Source: an uncultured Opitutia bacterium (GTDB lineage Bacteria; Verrucomicrobiota; Verrucomicrobiia; Opitutales; UBA953). From it: a stretch of DNA of 64,000 nucleotides. A program made the position numbers and the translations under genes. Positions 56,348 to 64,000 of the stretch are shown one piece after another. The notes beneath the pieces were generated by a model. The model searched no databases, had not been told where the DNA came from, and worked only from the letters and a program-made list of their open reading frames with translations. Each line of letters begins with the position of its first letter. Position 1 is the first letter of the stretch. The stretch is from contig CAMFKE010000003.1 in the NCBI GenBank assembly GCA_945957395.1, positions 186,001-250,000 of the forward strand. The letters run 5' to 3'.

Positions 56348-56560
56348 GGGGGCGTGTGTCGGCCGGGGAGGCTCGCCGGCGGCCGGGTGCGGGCAAACCA
56401 AAACGGAGCGCTTCGCGCGGCGGCGCCGTATCGCGAGGCACGCCAGCGGGGCCCGTGCGGGGCGATTCGGGATTCTCGGAGGGCGCTTTGCCGCAGGTCG
56501 GTTTCGCGGCACGGAAATTCCTTTCGCCACACGCGACCCAAACCGTTTTCTCCCAACGCC

Positions 56561-57337
56561 ATGTCCCTTCGCATCGCCGACAAGACCTTCAACTCCCGCC
56601 TGTTCACCGGCACCGGCAAGTACGCCTCGGGCGCCGCCTTCCGCGCGGCGCTGGACGCGTCCGGCTCGGAGATGGTGACCGTCGCGGTCAAGCGCGTGCA
56701 GTTCGGCCGCCGCGAGGACAGCGTGCTCGACCACATCGACCGCTCGCGCGTCACGCTCCTGCCGAACACCTCCGGCGTGCGCGACGCCAAGGAGGCGGTG
56801 CTGGTGGCCGAGCTGGCCCGCGACGCGCTGCAGACGGACTGGCTCAAGCTGGAGATTCATCCCGACCCGAAGTGGCTTCTGCCCGACCCCGTGGAGACGC
56901 TCCTGGCCTGCGAGCGCCTCGCGAAGATGGGCTTCAAGGTGCTTCCCTACATCCATGCCGACCCCGTGCTGGCCAAGCGGCTGGAGGAGGCCGGCGCCGC
57001 CGCCGTGATGCCGCTGGGCGCCCCCATCGGCACCAACCTCGGCCTGCGCACGCGCGACTTTGTTTCCATCATCATCGAGCAGGCCCGCGTGCCCGTCATC
57101 GTGGATGCCGGACTGGGCGTGCCTTCGCATGCTGCGGAGGCTCTGGAAATGGGCGCTGACGCGGTGTTGGTGAACACCGCCATCGCCGCGGCGAAGGACC
57201 CCGTGGCCATGGCCCGCGCCTTCCGCCTGGGCGTCGAGGCCGGCCGCGCCGCCTACGAGGCCGGTCCGGCGAGCGCGACGAGCTCGCACGCCGAGGCGAC
57301 GAGCCCGACGGGCCCGCTGACGGCCTTCCTCGGCTAG
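56561..57337 (+). CDS. thiG: Thiazole synthase
   Basis: A 258-residue TIM-barrel enzyme forming the thiazole phosphate of thiamine from DXP, ThiS-thiocarboxylate and dehydroglycine. Family landmarks: [69 protein letters not shown] with the Schiff-base Lys, [14 protein letters not shown] and [21 protein letters not shown] Thr/Ser/Ala-rich tail follows. No thiS, thiF or thiH is adjacent. I see no TPP riboswitch in the 213-base upstream spacer. The ATG at 56561 is the family start. Confidence 0.96.
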   Translation: MSLRIADKTFNSRLFTGTGKYASGAAFRAALDASGSEMVTVAVKRVQFGRREDSVLDHIDRSRVTLLPNTSGVRDAKEAVLVAELARDALQTDWLKLEIHPDPKWLLPDPVETLLACERLAKMGFKVLPYIHADPVLAKRLEEAGAAAVMPLGAPIGTNLGLRTRDFVSIIIEQARVPVIVDAGLGVPSHAAEALEMGADAVLVNTAIAAAKDPVAMARAFRLGVEAGRAAYEAGPASATSSHAEATSPTGPLTAFLG

Positions 57338-57380
57338 CGGGCAAGGCGGGGCTTGCCCGGTCGGGGCGGTGTGGGCTAAT

Positions 57381-57420
57381 GTGCGGGACCGCCGCACAAC
57401 CCGTCGGACATTCCGACGGG
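57381..57420 (+). promoter_or_regulatory. Two tandem hairpins in the leader of the hybrid kinase
   Basis: GTGCGG-GACCG-CCGCAC at about 57382-57398 and the perfect CCCGTCGGA-CAT-TCCGACGGG at 57400-57420. AAAGGA, a possible ribosome-binding site, follows directly at 57421-57426 and the ATG is at 57437. The hairpins may modulate translation or be the 3' end of thiG mRNA. Confidence 0.5.
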
Positions 57421-57436
57421 AAAGGATTTCATCGCC

Positions 57437-59971
57437 ATGCCCCGTCCGAGTATTCCCCTGCGCCTGCGCCTCGCCGCGGCGCGCCAGATATTGTTCTTCT
57501 TTTGCCTCGGCGTGGTGGCGCTGGTCGTCGGCATGACCTTCGTGCTCTCGCTGGAGCGGCGTCGGGCCGAGGAGGCGGCGCGCCGGGAGATGGCGGGCAC
57601 CGGGGCGCTTGTGACCAATCAGGTGTACACCACGCTGCGCCAGTTTTTCCGGGTCGCCAATACCCTCGCCGCCTCGATCTCGCCTGACGACCTGGAATTG
57701 CCTCCGCCGAAGCCCGGCGAGCCGCTCTCGCCGCGATTGAAGGCGCTCTGCGACAGGCTTCGCGAGCAGGCCGGGCTCATGCCGGGCGCCACCGTGGTGT
57801 ATTTCGTGAACGCCGACGGCGACTTCATGGCGGGCGCCAATTCCGGCGTGGGGGTCAACCTCGGCGACCGCTCCTATTTCCTCAAACTCAAGGGGGATCC
57901 CGAGCTCGACGAGACGGTCTCGGAAGTCCTTCTGGGCAGGGTCGGCGGTCGCTGGAACATCGTTCCGGCGGTGAAGCTGCGCAAGGCCGACGGCGAGTTC
58001 GGCGGCGTGTTCGTCACCGCCTTTACTGTCGAGGACGGTCTTGCGACGCCTGTGCTCGACCGGGTGAACCTTGGAGCCGACGGCGCGGTGTTCATCCGTC
58101 ACCTTCCGTCTTGGCTCCTGGCCGGAAGCTATGTGAACGGTCGGCGTGTCGACTGCGCGGGTCGGCGGGCCTACGACGCCGACCTGGAGGCCGCGGTCAG
58201 CGCCGGCGCCGACGAGGGGTTTTTGCCTGTGGCCGAAGGGCCCGGGCGGCCCGCGGCGCTGCACCACTTCGCCAGGGTTCCCGGTACCGATTACTTCGTG
58301 AGCCTCATCCGCACCCGCGATTCCTACCTGGGCGAGTGGCGTCGCTCGGTGCTGTACGCGAGCATCTCCGGCATCCTGTTCATCGGCTTCGGCGTATACG
58401 GGCTCACGCTCTACCTGCGCAATCTGCGCCACCGCGAGGAGCTGGCGCTCGCCGCCGAATCGGCGCGCGCCAGGCGGGAGCACGAGGAGGACATCCGGCG
58501 CATGAACGCCGAGCTCGAGGTGCAGGTGGTGCGCCGCACCGCCGAGCTCTCCGAGGCCAACGCTGGACTGGACGCCGCCCGACGCGAGGCGGACCGCGCG
58601 AACCGCATGAAGTCGGAGTTTCTGGCCAACATGAGCCATGAGATACGCACGCCGATGAACGCCATTCTCGGCTACGCCGAGCTCCTGCGCAGAGATCCGT
58701 CCCTATCCGCCGCCCAGCAGGCGCAGATCGGCACCATCGACCGCGCCGGCCAGCATCTGCTCGCGCTCATCAACGACATCCTGGAGATGTCGAAGATCGA
58801 GGCGGGGCGCACCACGCTCAACCCCGCCGTGTTCGATCTGCACGACATGCTCGGCGGCCTCGTCGAACTTTACGGCGCGCGCGCCCACGCCAAGGGCCTT
58901 TCGCTCTCGCTCGACCGGGCCGCCTCGCTGCCGCGCCACATCAACGCCGACGAGGGCAAGCTGCGACAGTCCCTGCTCAACCTCCTGGGCAACGCCGTGA
59001 AGTTCACCGGCGCCGGGGGCGTGCATGTCCGCGCCGAGGCCGAGCCCGCGCCCGAAGGCGCGGTGCTGCTGCGCTTCATCGTGCGCGACACCGGCCCGGG
59101 CATCTCCGCCGACGACCGCGCCAAGCTCTTCAGCCCCTTCGTGCAGGCCGCCGCGGGCGTGAGCGCGGGCGGCACCGGTTTGGGGCTCGCTCTCAGCCGC
59201 CGATATGCGCGCCTCATGGGCGGCGACATCACCGTGGAGACCGAGTCCGGCAAGGGCGCCGCCTTCACGCTCACCGTGCGCGCGGCGCCGGCCGACGCCG
59301 CCTCGGTGGCGCCGCGCGACGCTCCGCCGCGCGTGCTTCGTCTGGCCGACGACTCGCCGCGCGCTCGCATCCTGGTGGCCGACGACAACGAGGCCAATCG
59401 CGACCTGCTCGCCGCCATCCTCGGGCCGGTGGGGTTGGAGGCGCGCTTCGCGAGCAACGGCGCCGAGGCGCTGACGCTTTTCGAGCAGTGGCATCCCCAC
59501 GCCATACTCATGGACATGCGCATGCCGCTGCTCGACGGCTACCGGGCTTGCCGGCGCATCAAGACCACGCCCGAGGGCCGTTCCACCGTGATCATCGCGC
59601 TGACCGCCACCGCCTTCGAGGAGCAGAAATCCGAGGTGTTCGCCGCCGGCGCCGACGCCTTCATGCGCAAGCCCTTCAAGGTGGACGAGTTGCTCGCGCT
59701 TCTCGGCGAGCGCCTCCGCCTGCGTTTTCTTTATGCGGATACACCGACCGTCGCGCCGACGGCGGCCCCCTCCGGCGCCCCCGCGCCCGCCACGTCCTTG
59801 GGCGCGCTGCCGGCGGCCGTGCGCGTCGAGCTCGCCGCCGCCGTGCGTTCCGCCGATTACGACGCGCTCCTCGCGTACGCCGGGAAACTTGAGCCCGTCG
59901 CCGCCGCCCGCCTGCGCGAGCTCGCCAACGACTACCGCTACGACGACCTCCTTGCCGAACTCGGCGTGTGA
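57437..59971 (+). CDS. Hybrid sensor histidine kinase
   Basis: An 844-residue inner-membrane kinase. Transmembrane helix at about 20-38, a periplasmic sensor of the double-Cache type to about 300 (including ADGDFMAGANSGVGVNLGDR and YFLKLK), a second transmembrane helix near 308-328, a coiled coil, HisKA with H401 in FLANMSHEIRTPMNAILGY, HATPase_c with N-box NLLGNAVKFT, DTGPGI and GTGLGLALS, and a C-terminal receiver with D693 (ILMDMRMPLLDG) and KPF. About 90 further residues with an Ala/Pro linker and helical end follow. The partner regulator is not adjacent. The stimulus is unknown. Confidence 0.93.
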   Translation: MPRPSIPLRLRLAAARQILFFFCLGVVALVVGMTFVLSLERRRAEEAARREMAGTGALVTNQVYTTLRQFFRVANTLAASISPDDLELPPPKPGEPLSPRLKALCDRLREQAGLMPGATVVYFVNADGDFMAGANSGVGVNLGDRSYFLKLKGDPELDETVSEVLLGRVGGRWNIVPAVKLRKADGEFGGVFVTAFTVEDGLATPVLDRVNLGADGAVFIRHLPSWLLAGSYVNGRRVDCAGRRAYDADLEAAVSAGADEGFLPVAEGPGRPAALHHFARVPGTDYFVSLIRTRDSYLGEWRRSVLYASISGILFIGFGVYGLTLYLRNLRHREELALAAESARARREHEEDIRRMNAELEVQVVRRTAELSEANAGLDAARREADRANRMKSEFLANMSHEIRTPMNAILGYAELLRRDPSLSAAQQAQIGTIDRAGQHLLALINDILEMSKIEAGRTTLNPAVFDLHDMLGGLVELYGARAHAKGLSLSLDRAASLPRHINADEGKLRQSLLNLLGNAVKFTGAGGVHVRAEAEPAPEGAVLLRFIVRDTGPGISADDRAKLFSPFVQAAAGVSAGGTGLGLALSRRYARLMGGDITVETESGKGAAFTLTVRAAPADAASVAPRDAPPRVLRLADDSPRARILVADDNEANRDLLAAILGPVGLEARFASNGAEALTLFEQWHPHAILMDMRMPLLDGYRACRRIKTTPEGRSTVIIALTATAFEEQKSEVFAAGADAFMRKPFKVDELLALLGERLRLRFLYADTPTVAPTAAPSGAPAPATSLGALPAAVRVELAAAVRSADYDALLAYAGKLEPVAAARLRELANDYRYDDLLAELGV

Positions 59972-59983
59972 TTGCCAGCTCTT

Positions 59984-60121
59984 GCCGGAGGGCGGCCGTG
60001 CCCGCCCGCATTGGCATGTCTTACGCCGCGCCAGGATCGCGCTGCGCGACGCACTCGGGCATGCCCCCTCGATGAGCTTGCGACGATTGCGAGGGGCGCA
60101 CGGGGGCGGGCTCCCTCCGGC
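59984..60121. repeat. Nested inverted repeats in the kinase-pabB spacer
   Basis: GCCGGAGGG at 59984-59992 is exactly inverted as CCCTCCGGC at 60113-60121. Between them lie two further stems: GGCATG 60013-60018 with CATGCC 60060-60065, and CCCTCG 60066-60071 with CGAGGG 60090-60095. This is the outline of a three-way junction. The 220-base spacer holds no credible gene. Confidence 0.5.
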
Positions 60122-60191
60122 TGCGGCAGACGAGCCTCTTTGCGAGTCTCCGCACTCGCCAGGCGCGGCAAACGCGTTTCATCGGTGGCGC

Positions 60192-61640
60192 ATGAGCGAG
60201 CTCCGAGCCCAGACCCGATCGCGTCCGGCCCCCGAAGGCCTTCCCCGTTCGTGGGTCGGGTGGTGGGGCGCGGCGTGGAGCGCGCTGATGGAGAGCGGCC
60301 GCACCGGTCGCTGGACGATTCTGGTGCCGGAGTTGCCCGAGGTCTGGCTGTGCCGGGAAAACAGCGCCGAGCGCCTGGTGCGCGACGAGCGCGGTGCGGT
60401 GTCCGTCGAAAAGGTGTCCGGCACGCCCACCGAGGTTTTGGAGAGGCTGCTCGCCGAACATGGCGTGCAGCGCCGCGCGGACGCGCCGGACTTCCAGGGC
60501 GGCGTGATCGCGCTTCTGAACTACGACCTCGTTCGCTGTTTCGAAAAACTCCCGGCGACGGCCCGCGACGACTTGGGCGCGCCGCTCGCCGTGTATGCGC
60601 CGGTGAAGGGCTCCCTGGCCTACGACAACCTGCTGCGCGAGGTGCACGCCGTGGTGCCCGCCCGTCCCGGAGACGAGGCCGCCGCCCAACGCCGTTGCGC
60701 CGACCTGCTCGACCTCTGGGAGCTTCGCCGCGCCGAGGCGGCCGCCGCCGCGGTCGTCGTCGCGGACGGCGAGCCGCCGGAGCCCGTCACCACCTTTGAC
60801 GAAGCGGGTTTCTGCGCGGCGGTGAACCGAATCCGGGACTACATCCGCGCGGGCGACACCTACCAGGTGAACCTGTCGACGCGGCAGACCTTTCCGCTTA
60901 AGGCGTCACCGGAAAGCGTATACGAGACGCTGCGCGGCGTGAACCCGTCGCCGTACATGGGGCTGTTCCGGATGCCCGGGTTCACGCTGGTGTGCGGGTC
61001 GCCCGAGCTGCTGGTGCGCGTGCGCGACGGCCGGATCGAGTCGCGCCCCATCGCGGGAACGCGGCCGCGCGGCGACACGCCGGAGCGCGACGCCGAGCTG
61101 CACGCCGAGCTTTCCGGGAACGCCAAGGAGAACGCCGAGCACCTGATGCTGGTGGACCTGCTGCGCAACGACCTCGGGCGCGTGTCGAAGCCCGGCACGG
61201 TGCATGTGCCGGAGTACATGACCGTGGAGCGCTACTCGCATGTCATGCACCTCGTCTCGCATGTCGTGGGCGAGCCTCTGCCCGAGGCCTCGGCGTCCGA
61301 CATCGTGCGCGCGGTGTTCCCTGGCGGCACCATCACGGGTGCTCCGAAGGTGCGCACCATGGAGATCATCGAGGAGCTCGAGCCGGTGCGCCGCGCCTTC
61401 TACACCGGTTCCGCCGGATGGATTTCGGGGGCCGACGCGATGGAGCTCAACATCGTCATCCGCACGCTGCACGCGCAGGGCGGGCTCGCCCACATCCAGG
61501 CCGGCGCGGGCATCGTCGCCGACTCCGTCCCGGAGCGCGAATACCGCGAGTCGCTCAACAAGGCGCGCGCGCTGATCGTGGCGCTCGGCAGGACGCCGGC
61601 GGGGCCCGGGGCGAAGTGTGCGGCGCCGCCCACCGCGTAG
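60192..61640 (+). CDS. pabB: Aminodeoxychorismate synthase component I (PabB-like)
   Basis: A 482-residue chorismate-utilising enzyme. Motifs: GDTYQVNLSTRQTF, NPSPYMGLFRMPGFTLVCGS, ESRPIAGTRPRGDTPERDAE, NAKENAEHLMLVDLLRNDLG and FPGGTITGAPKVRTMEIIEE. The motif near 286 is PIAGT; E. coli PabB has a Lys there (PIKGT) and anthranilate synthase an Ala, so this residue alone would fit TrpE. The neighbouring pabC gene argues for folate (p-aminobenzoate) synthesis. The ATG at 60192 (MSELRAQTRS) was chosen; the in-frame upstream part is spacer. The glutaminase subunit is not nearby. Confidence 0.82.
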   Translation: MSELRAQTRSRPAPEGLPRSWVGWWGAAWSALMESGRTGRWTILVPELPEVWLCRENSAERLVRDERGAVSVEKVSGTPTEVLERLLAEHGVQRRADAPDFQGGVIALLNYDLVRCFEKLPATARDDLGAPLAVYAPVKGSLAYDNLLREVHAVVPARPGDEAAAQRRCADLLDLWELRRAEAAAAAVVVADGEPPEPVTTFDEAGFCAAVNRIRDYIRAGDTYQVNLSTRQTFPLKASPESVYETLRGVNPSPYMGLFRMPGFTLVCGSPELLVRVRDGRIESRPIAGTRPRGDTPERDAELHAELSGNAKENAEHLMLVDLLRNDLGRVSKPGTVHVPEYMTVERYSHVMHLVSHVVGEPLPEASASDIVRAVFPGGTITGAPKVRTMEIIEELEPVRRAFYTGSAGWISGADAMELNIVIRTLHAQGGLAHIQAGAGIVADSVPEREYRESLNKARALIVALGRTPAGPGAKCAAPPTA

Positions 61641-61711
61641 GCGCGGGCGCCGACGAAGAGGTTCGCGGTGGCCATTTTTCAATTATCACTCTGCAATCGG
61701 CCCTTTCCGCC

Positions 61712-62581
61712 ATGTCCGCCCTATCCCATGTCGACGGCGCGTTCTCCGAGGCGCCCGTGATATCCGCCGACGACCACGCCGCGCTCTTCGGCGCCGGCTT
61801 CTTCGAGACCTTCCGCACGCGCGACGGTGTGCCGCAGCGGCTGGACTCGCACCTGGCCAGGCTGCACGCGGCCTGCGGGCGCATCGGCATACGGATCCCG
61901 GATACGGCGCTCGCCGCCTCCGCCGATTCCGCGCGATGGGCGCCGGTCGTGGCCGCGCTGCTGGAGGCGAACGGGCTGCGCGACGGCGTGTTCCGCCTCA
62001 CGCTCACCGCCGGAGAGAATCCGGCGCCGCTGGGCACGGGTGACTATACGGCGCCGCATGAGCGGCTCACCTGCCGTGCGTTGCCGGCGGAGGCGCCGCC
62101 CGGGGGCGTCACGCTGCACCTGCTCGCCACGCCTCGCGACACCGGCGAATGGCGCCCGCGGCCCAAGTCGCTGAACTATTTGAACTCCCTGCTGGCCGCG
62201 CGCGAGCTGGCCCCGAGGCGCGAACATCCGTCCGACGAGGGGCTGCTTTTCGACGCGAGCGGGCGCGTCTGCGAAGGCGTGTTCACCAACCTCTTCTGGG
62301 TGCGCGGCAAGGTCGTGTTCACCCCGCATGAGGACACCGGGCTGCTGCCCGGAGTCGGCCGCGCGCACCTGTTGCGCAACCTGCGCGCCGCCGGCATTGC
62401 GGTCGAGGAGGTCGCGGTCGGTTTCGAGGAGCTCGCGCACGCCGACGCGGTGGCGACGGTGGGCAGTGTGCGCGGGGTCACGCCTGTGGCGCGCATCGTG
62501 GGCGCCGGAGGTGTGCCGGTGTGGCGGGCGGACAACGCCGCGGCCGGCCTGCGCACGCTGCTGCGCGCCTGGGGCGAGTGA
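61712..62581 (+). CDS. pabC: Aminodeoxychorismate lyase / class IV aminotransferase
   Basis: A 289-residue PLP enzyme of fold type IV. It has the N-terminal FGAGFFETFRTRDGVPQRLD, HLARLHAACGRIGI, the PLP Lys in RPKSLNYLNSLLAARE and the cofactor-binding Glu in VCEGVFTNLFWVRGK with DTGLLPGVGRAHLL. Sequence alone does not separate aminodeoxychorismate lyase from branched-chain or D-amino acid transaminases. The position directly after pabB supports the lyase, which makes p-aminobenzoate. The ATG at 61712 is 71 bases after the pabB stop. Confidence 0.82.
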   Translation: MSALSHVDGAFSEAPVISADDHAALFGAGFFETFRTRDGVPQRLDSHLARLHAACGRIGIRIPDTALAASADSARWAPVVAALLEANGLRDGVFRLTLTAGENPAPLGTGDYTAPHERLTCRALPAEAPPGGVTLHLLATPRDTGEWRPRPKSLNYLNSLLAARELAPRREHPSDEGLLFDASGRVCEGVFTNLFWVRGKVVFTPHEDTGLLPGVGRAHLLRNLRAAGIAVEEVAVGFEELAHADAVATVGSVRGVTPVARIVGAGGVPVWRADNAAAGLRTLLRAWGE

Positions 62582-62608
62582 CGCCGCCTGCGGTGCGCCT
62601 CTCAAGAC

Positions 62609-62639
62609 AACGGCCCGCCGGAAATTCCGGCGGGCCGTT
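62609..62639. terminator. Bidirectional terminator after pabC
   Basis: Perfect stem AACGGCCCGCCGGAA / TTCCGGCGGGCCGTT around one base, ending in GTTT on the plus strand. It also lies just beyond the convergent fucosidase stop. Confidence 0.75.
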
Positions 62640-62682
62640 TCATCTTCTGCCGCAGCACGCGCACGGGTGGCGAGTGAACGCG

Positions 62683-64000
62683 TTACTCGACGATGCCGAT
62701 TTCGGCGAAGGAGGCGTGGTTCTTCTCGAGGGAGTGCAGGGCGGTGATGCGCAGGTGGCGGGCCTTCACGGGCGCTTCGAAGAGCACGGTCTGTTCCACG
62801 GGGTTGGCGCGGATGTTGGAGAACTCGCCTTCGGCGGCCTTGGTCCAGGTCTTGCCGTCCTCGGAGGTCTCGGCGCGGAAGCGGTCGACCACGCCGTGCG
62901 CGGTGCCGTCCTGGCGGGGCAGTGCGGTGAAGCCCTTCAGGGTGCGCGCCTTGCCGAGGTCGAGCGTGAGCGAGACGGGGAAGCCACTTTCGCCGGAGTT
63001 GGCGTGGGTGTTCCAGAAGGTGTCGGGGTTGCCGTCGATGGCCTTGGCGGCGTTGTTGTTGCCCGGGTGGTCGGTGGAGATCTTCCAGCCGGTGCGGTCC
63101 TGCTTGCGCAGCTTGCCCGCGAATTCCGCCTCGGGCGGCTCCGGGGCGAGGAAGACGCCGAAGTCGGAGAGGGCGGGGCAGACCGGGGATTTTGTGACGC
63201 GCAGGCGCAGCTTGGAGGCGGTGACGGCGGGGAAGCTTAGCAGGCGTCGTGCGCCCACGCAGGGCGCCTTGGCGATTTCGCGCCAGTCGCCGTTCTCGAA
63301 AATGTCGACGGCCACGCCTTCGACACGCTGGCCCAGTCGGATGTCCTCGCCGATTTGGATGAGGTTGAAGGTCTCGGGCTTGGTCAGGGTGATTTCGACG
63401 GAGGGCGTGGTGACGGCGTCGTCGGTGTACCAGGCGCTCCAGCGGTCGGCGTCCACGAGGCGATCCGGGCCGCAGTCGCGGCGGCCGCCGCGCACATTGG
63501 AGGCCGAGAAAGAGGCGCCCTTGGCGAGGTTGTTGGCGAAGGCGGCGCGGAGGAAGTCGCCGAAGGCCTTGAGCGAGGCGACATCGTTCTCGTGAAGCAG
63601 GCCGCGCTTGTCGGGCGGCAGGTTCAGGATGAGGTTGGCGCCGCGGCCGACGGACTGCAGGTAGATCTGCCAGAGTTTGGCGGGCGTCTTCACCTTGCTG
63701 TTTTCGTGCTCATGCCAGAACCAGCCGGGCCGGATGGAGACATCGCCTTCGGCGCCGCACCAGACATCGCCGTCGCGCACGCCGTGGTGGCCGACGCGTT
63801 CGCCGCGCTTGGATTTGTCGGAGGAGAGCGTGCTCCAGCAGGTTTCGCCGACATGGCCTTTTTCGGAGCCGCCCCAGCGCGCGTCGGCGTAGTGCGTGCG
63901 GCCGGCTTCGTCGTATTGGCCGCCCCAGATGGCGCAGTCCGGCTGGCGGGTGCGGATGATTTCGCGAATGGTCTTCCAGCCGTAGTACTCGTTGTAGGAA
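62683..64000 (-). CDS. Alpha-L-fucosidase (GH29), 3' part, truncated by the window edge
   Basis: Partial gene; the reading frame is open to base 64000, so the N terminus and catalytic nucleophile region are missing. What remains matches GH29: YNEYYGWKTIREIIRTRQPD, IWGGQYDEAG, GAEGDVSIRPGWFWHEHENS and LILNLPPDKRGLLHENDVAS. Two discoidin-like (F5/8 type C) modules follow, the second with NNAAKAIDGNPDTFWNTHAN and TLDLGKARTLKGFTALPRQD ending HLRITALHSLE. It would release L-fucose from glycans, pointing to use of host or algal fucosylated polymers. GTG at 63780 is an internal codon, not a credible start. Confidence 0.92.
   Translation of the reverse strand, partial: SYNEYYGWKTIREIIRTRQPDCAIWGGQYDEAGRTHYADARWGGSEKGHVGETCWSTLSSDKSKRGERVGHHGVRDGDVWCGAEGDVSIRPGWFWHEHENSKVKTPAKLWQIYLQSVGRGANLILNLPPDKRGLLHENDVASLKAFGDFLRAAFANNLAKGASFSASNVRGGRRDCGPDRLVDADRWSAWYTDDAVTTPSVEITLTKPETFNLIQIGEDIRLGQRVEGVAVDIFENGDWREIAKAPCVGARRLLSFPAVTASKLRLRVTKSPVCPALSDFGVFLAPEPPEAEFAGKLRKQDRTGWKISTDHPGNNNAAKAIDGNPDTFWNTHANSGESGFPVSLTLDLGKARTLKGFTALPRQDGTAHGVVDRFRAETSEDGKTWTKAAEGEFSNIRANPVEQTVLFEAPVKARHLRITALHSLEKNHASFAEIGIVE

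Noticed and set aside
56348-56560. TPP riboswitch before thiG
   Set aside because: The conserved CTGAGA and related TPP-aptamer core elements are not seen in the spacer.
56348-58639. Extension of the D,D-carboxypeptidase frame across thiG and the kinase
   Set aside because: A signal peptide begins at 56347; upstream codons are antisense to thiG and the hybrid kinase.

Overview
The window is 64 kb of G+C-rich chromosomal DNA, probably from a Verrucomicrobiota bacterium of the Opitutae type. This assignment is an inference. It rests on a DUF5069 protein, three giant autotransporters built of autotransporter-associated beta-strand repeats, the mix of core genes, and start codons that almost never follow a Shine-Dalgarno sequence. 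The secreted peptidases, lipoproteins, beta-barrel proteins and a signal-peptide-led D,D-carboxypeptidase indicate a diderm cell.

Layout. 1-3.2 kb: end of the ATP synthase operon (atpG-atpD-atpC) and its terminator. 3.2-9.5 kb: a secreted protein, hybrid cluster protein Hcp divergent from an Rrf2-type regulator (a probable nitrosative-stress pair), a DUF5069 gene following a secreted clan-CD-peptidase-like gene, and a two-lobed aspartyl-protease-like protein. 9.5-11.6 kb: an orphan OmpR-type regulator divergent from a membrane-anchored PEGA-like protein. 12-32.6 kb: three tandem autotransporters of 2107, 2567 and 1978 residues with related C-terminal barrels. The second and third are full-length paralogues, and the second carries two extra passenger inserts, one with about 22 perfect hexapeptide repeats. 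32.8-34.9 kb: accB-accC. 35-40.9 kb: coaC-queG, an NtrC-type regulator, a PBP-like secreted protein, tRNA-Gly(GCC), a RodZ-like protein, an HNH protein and a convergent tRNA-Gly(UCC). 41-50.7 kb: a PilC/GspF protein, an M24 peptidase, a small conserved protein, a short-chain dehydrogenase, a NUDIX-unknown pair, rpsR, a coiled-coil protein, a SUMF1-like membrane protein and a PstS-like lipoprotein. 50.8-57.3 kb: a small outer-membrane barrel, TsaC/Sua5, two envelope proteins, a DEDDh exonuclease, a D,D-carboxypeptidase and thiG. 57.4-64 kb: a hybrid histidine kinase, pabB-pabC, and the 3' part of an alpha-L-fucosidase cut by the window edge.

The most unusual architecture is in the spacers. The gaps atpG-atpD, atpD-atpC, AT2-AT3, AT3-accB and accB-accC are each largely occupied by one long imperfect palindrome. 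The arms are different sequences each time, but in several cases they are made of short reiterated words. Several other spacers (AT1-AT2, before the SDR gene, thiG-kinase, kinase-pabB) also hold nested inverted repeats. The second main point of interest is the hexapeptide-repeat island of the middle autotransporter. Coordinates and motifs were read by eye. Homology statements come from recognising motifs, not from database searches.
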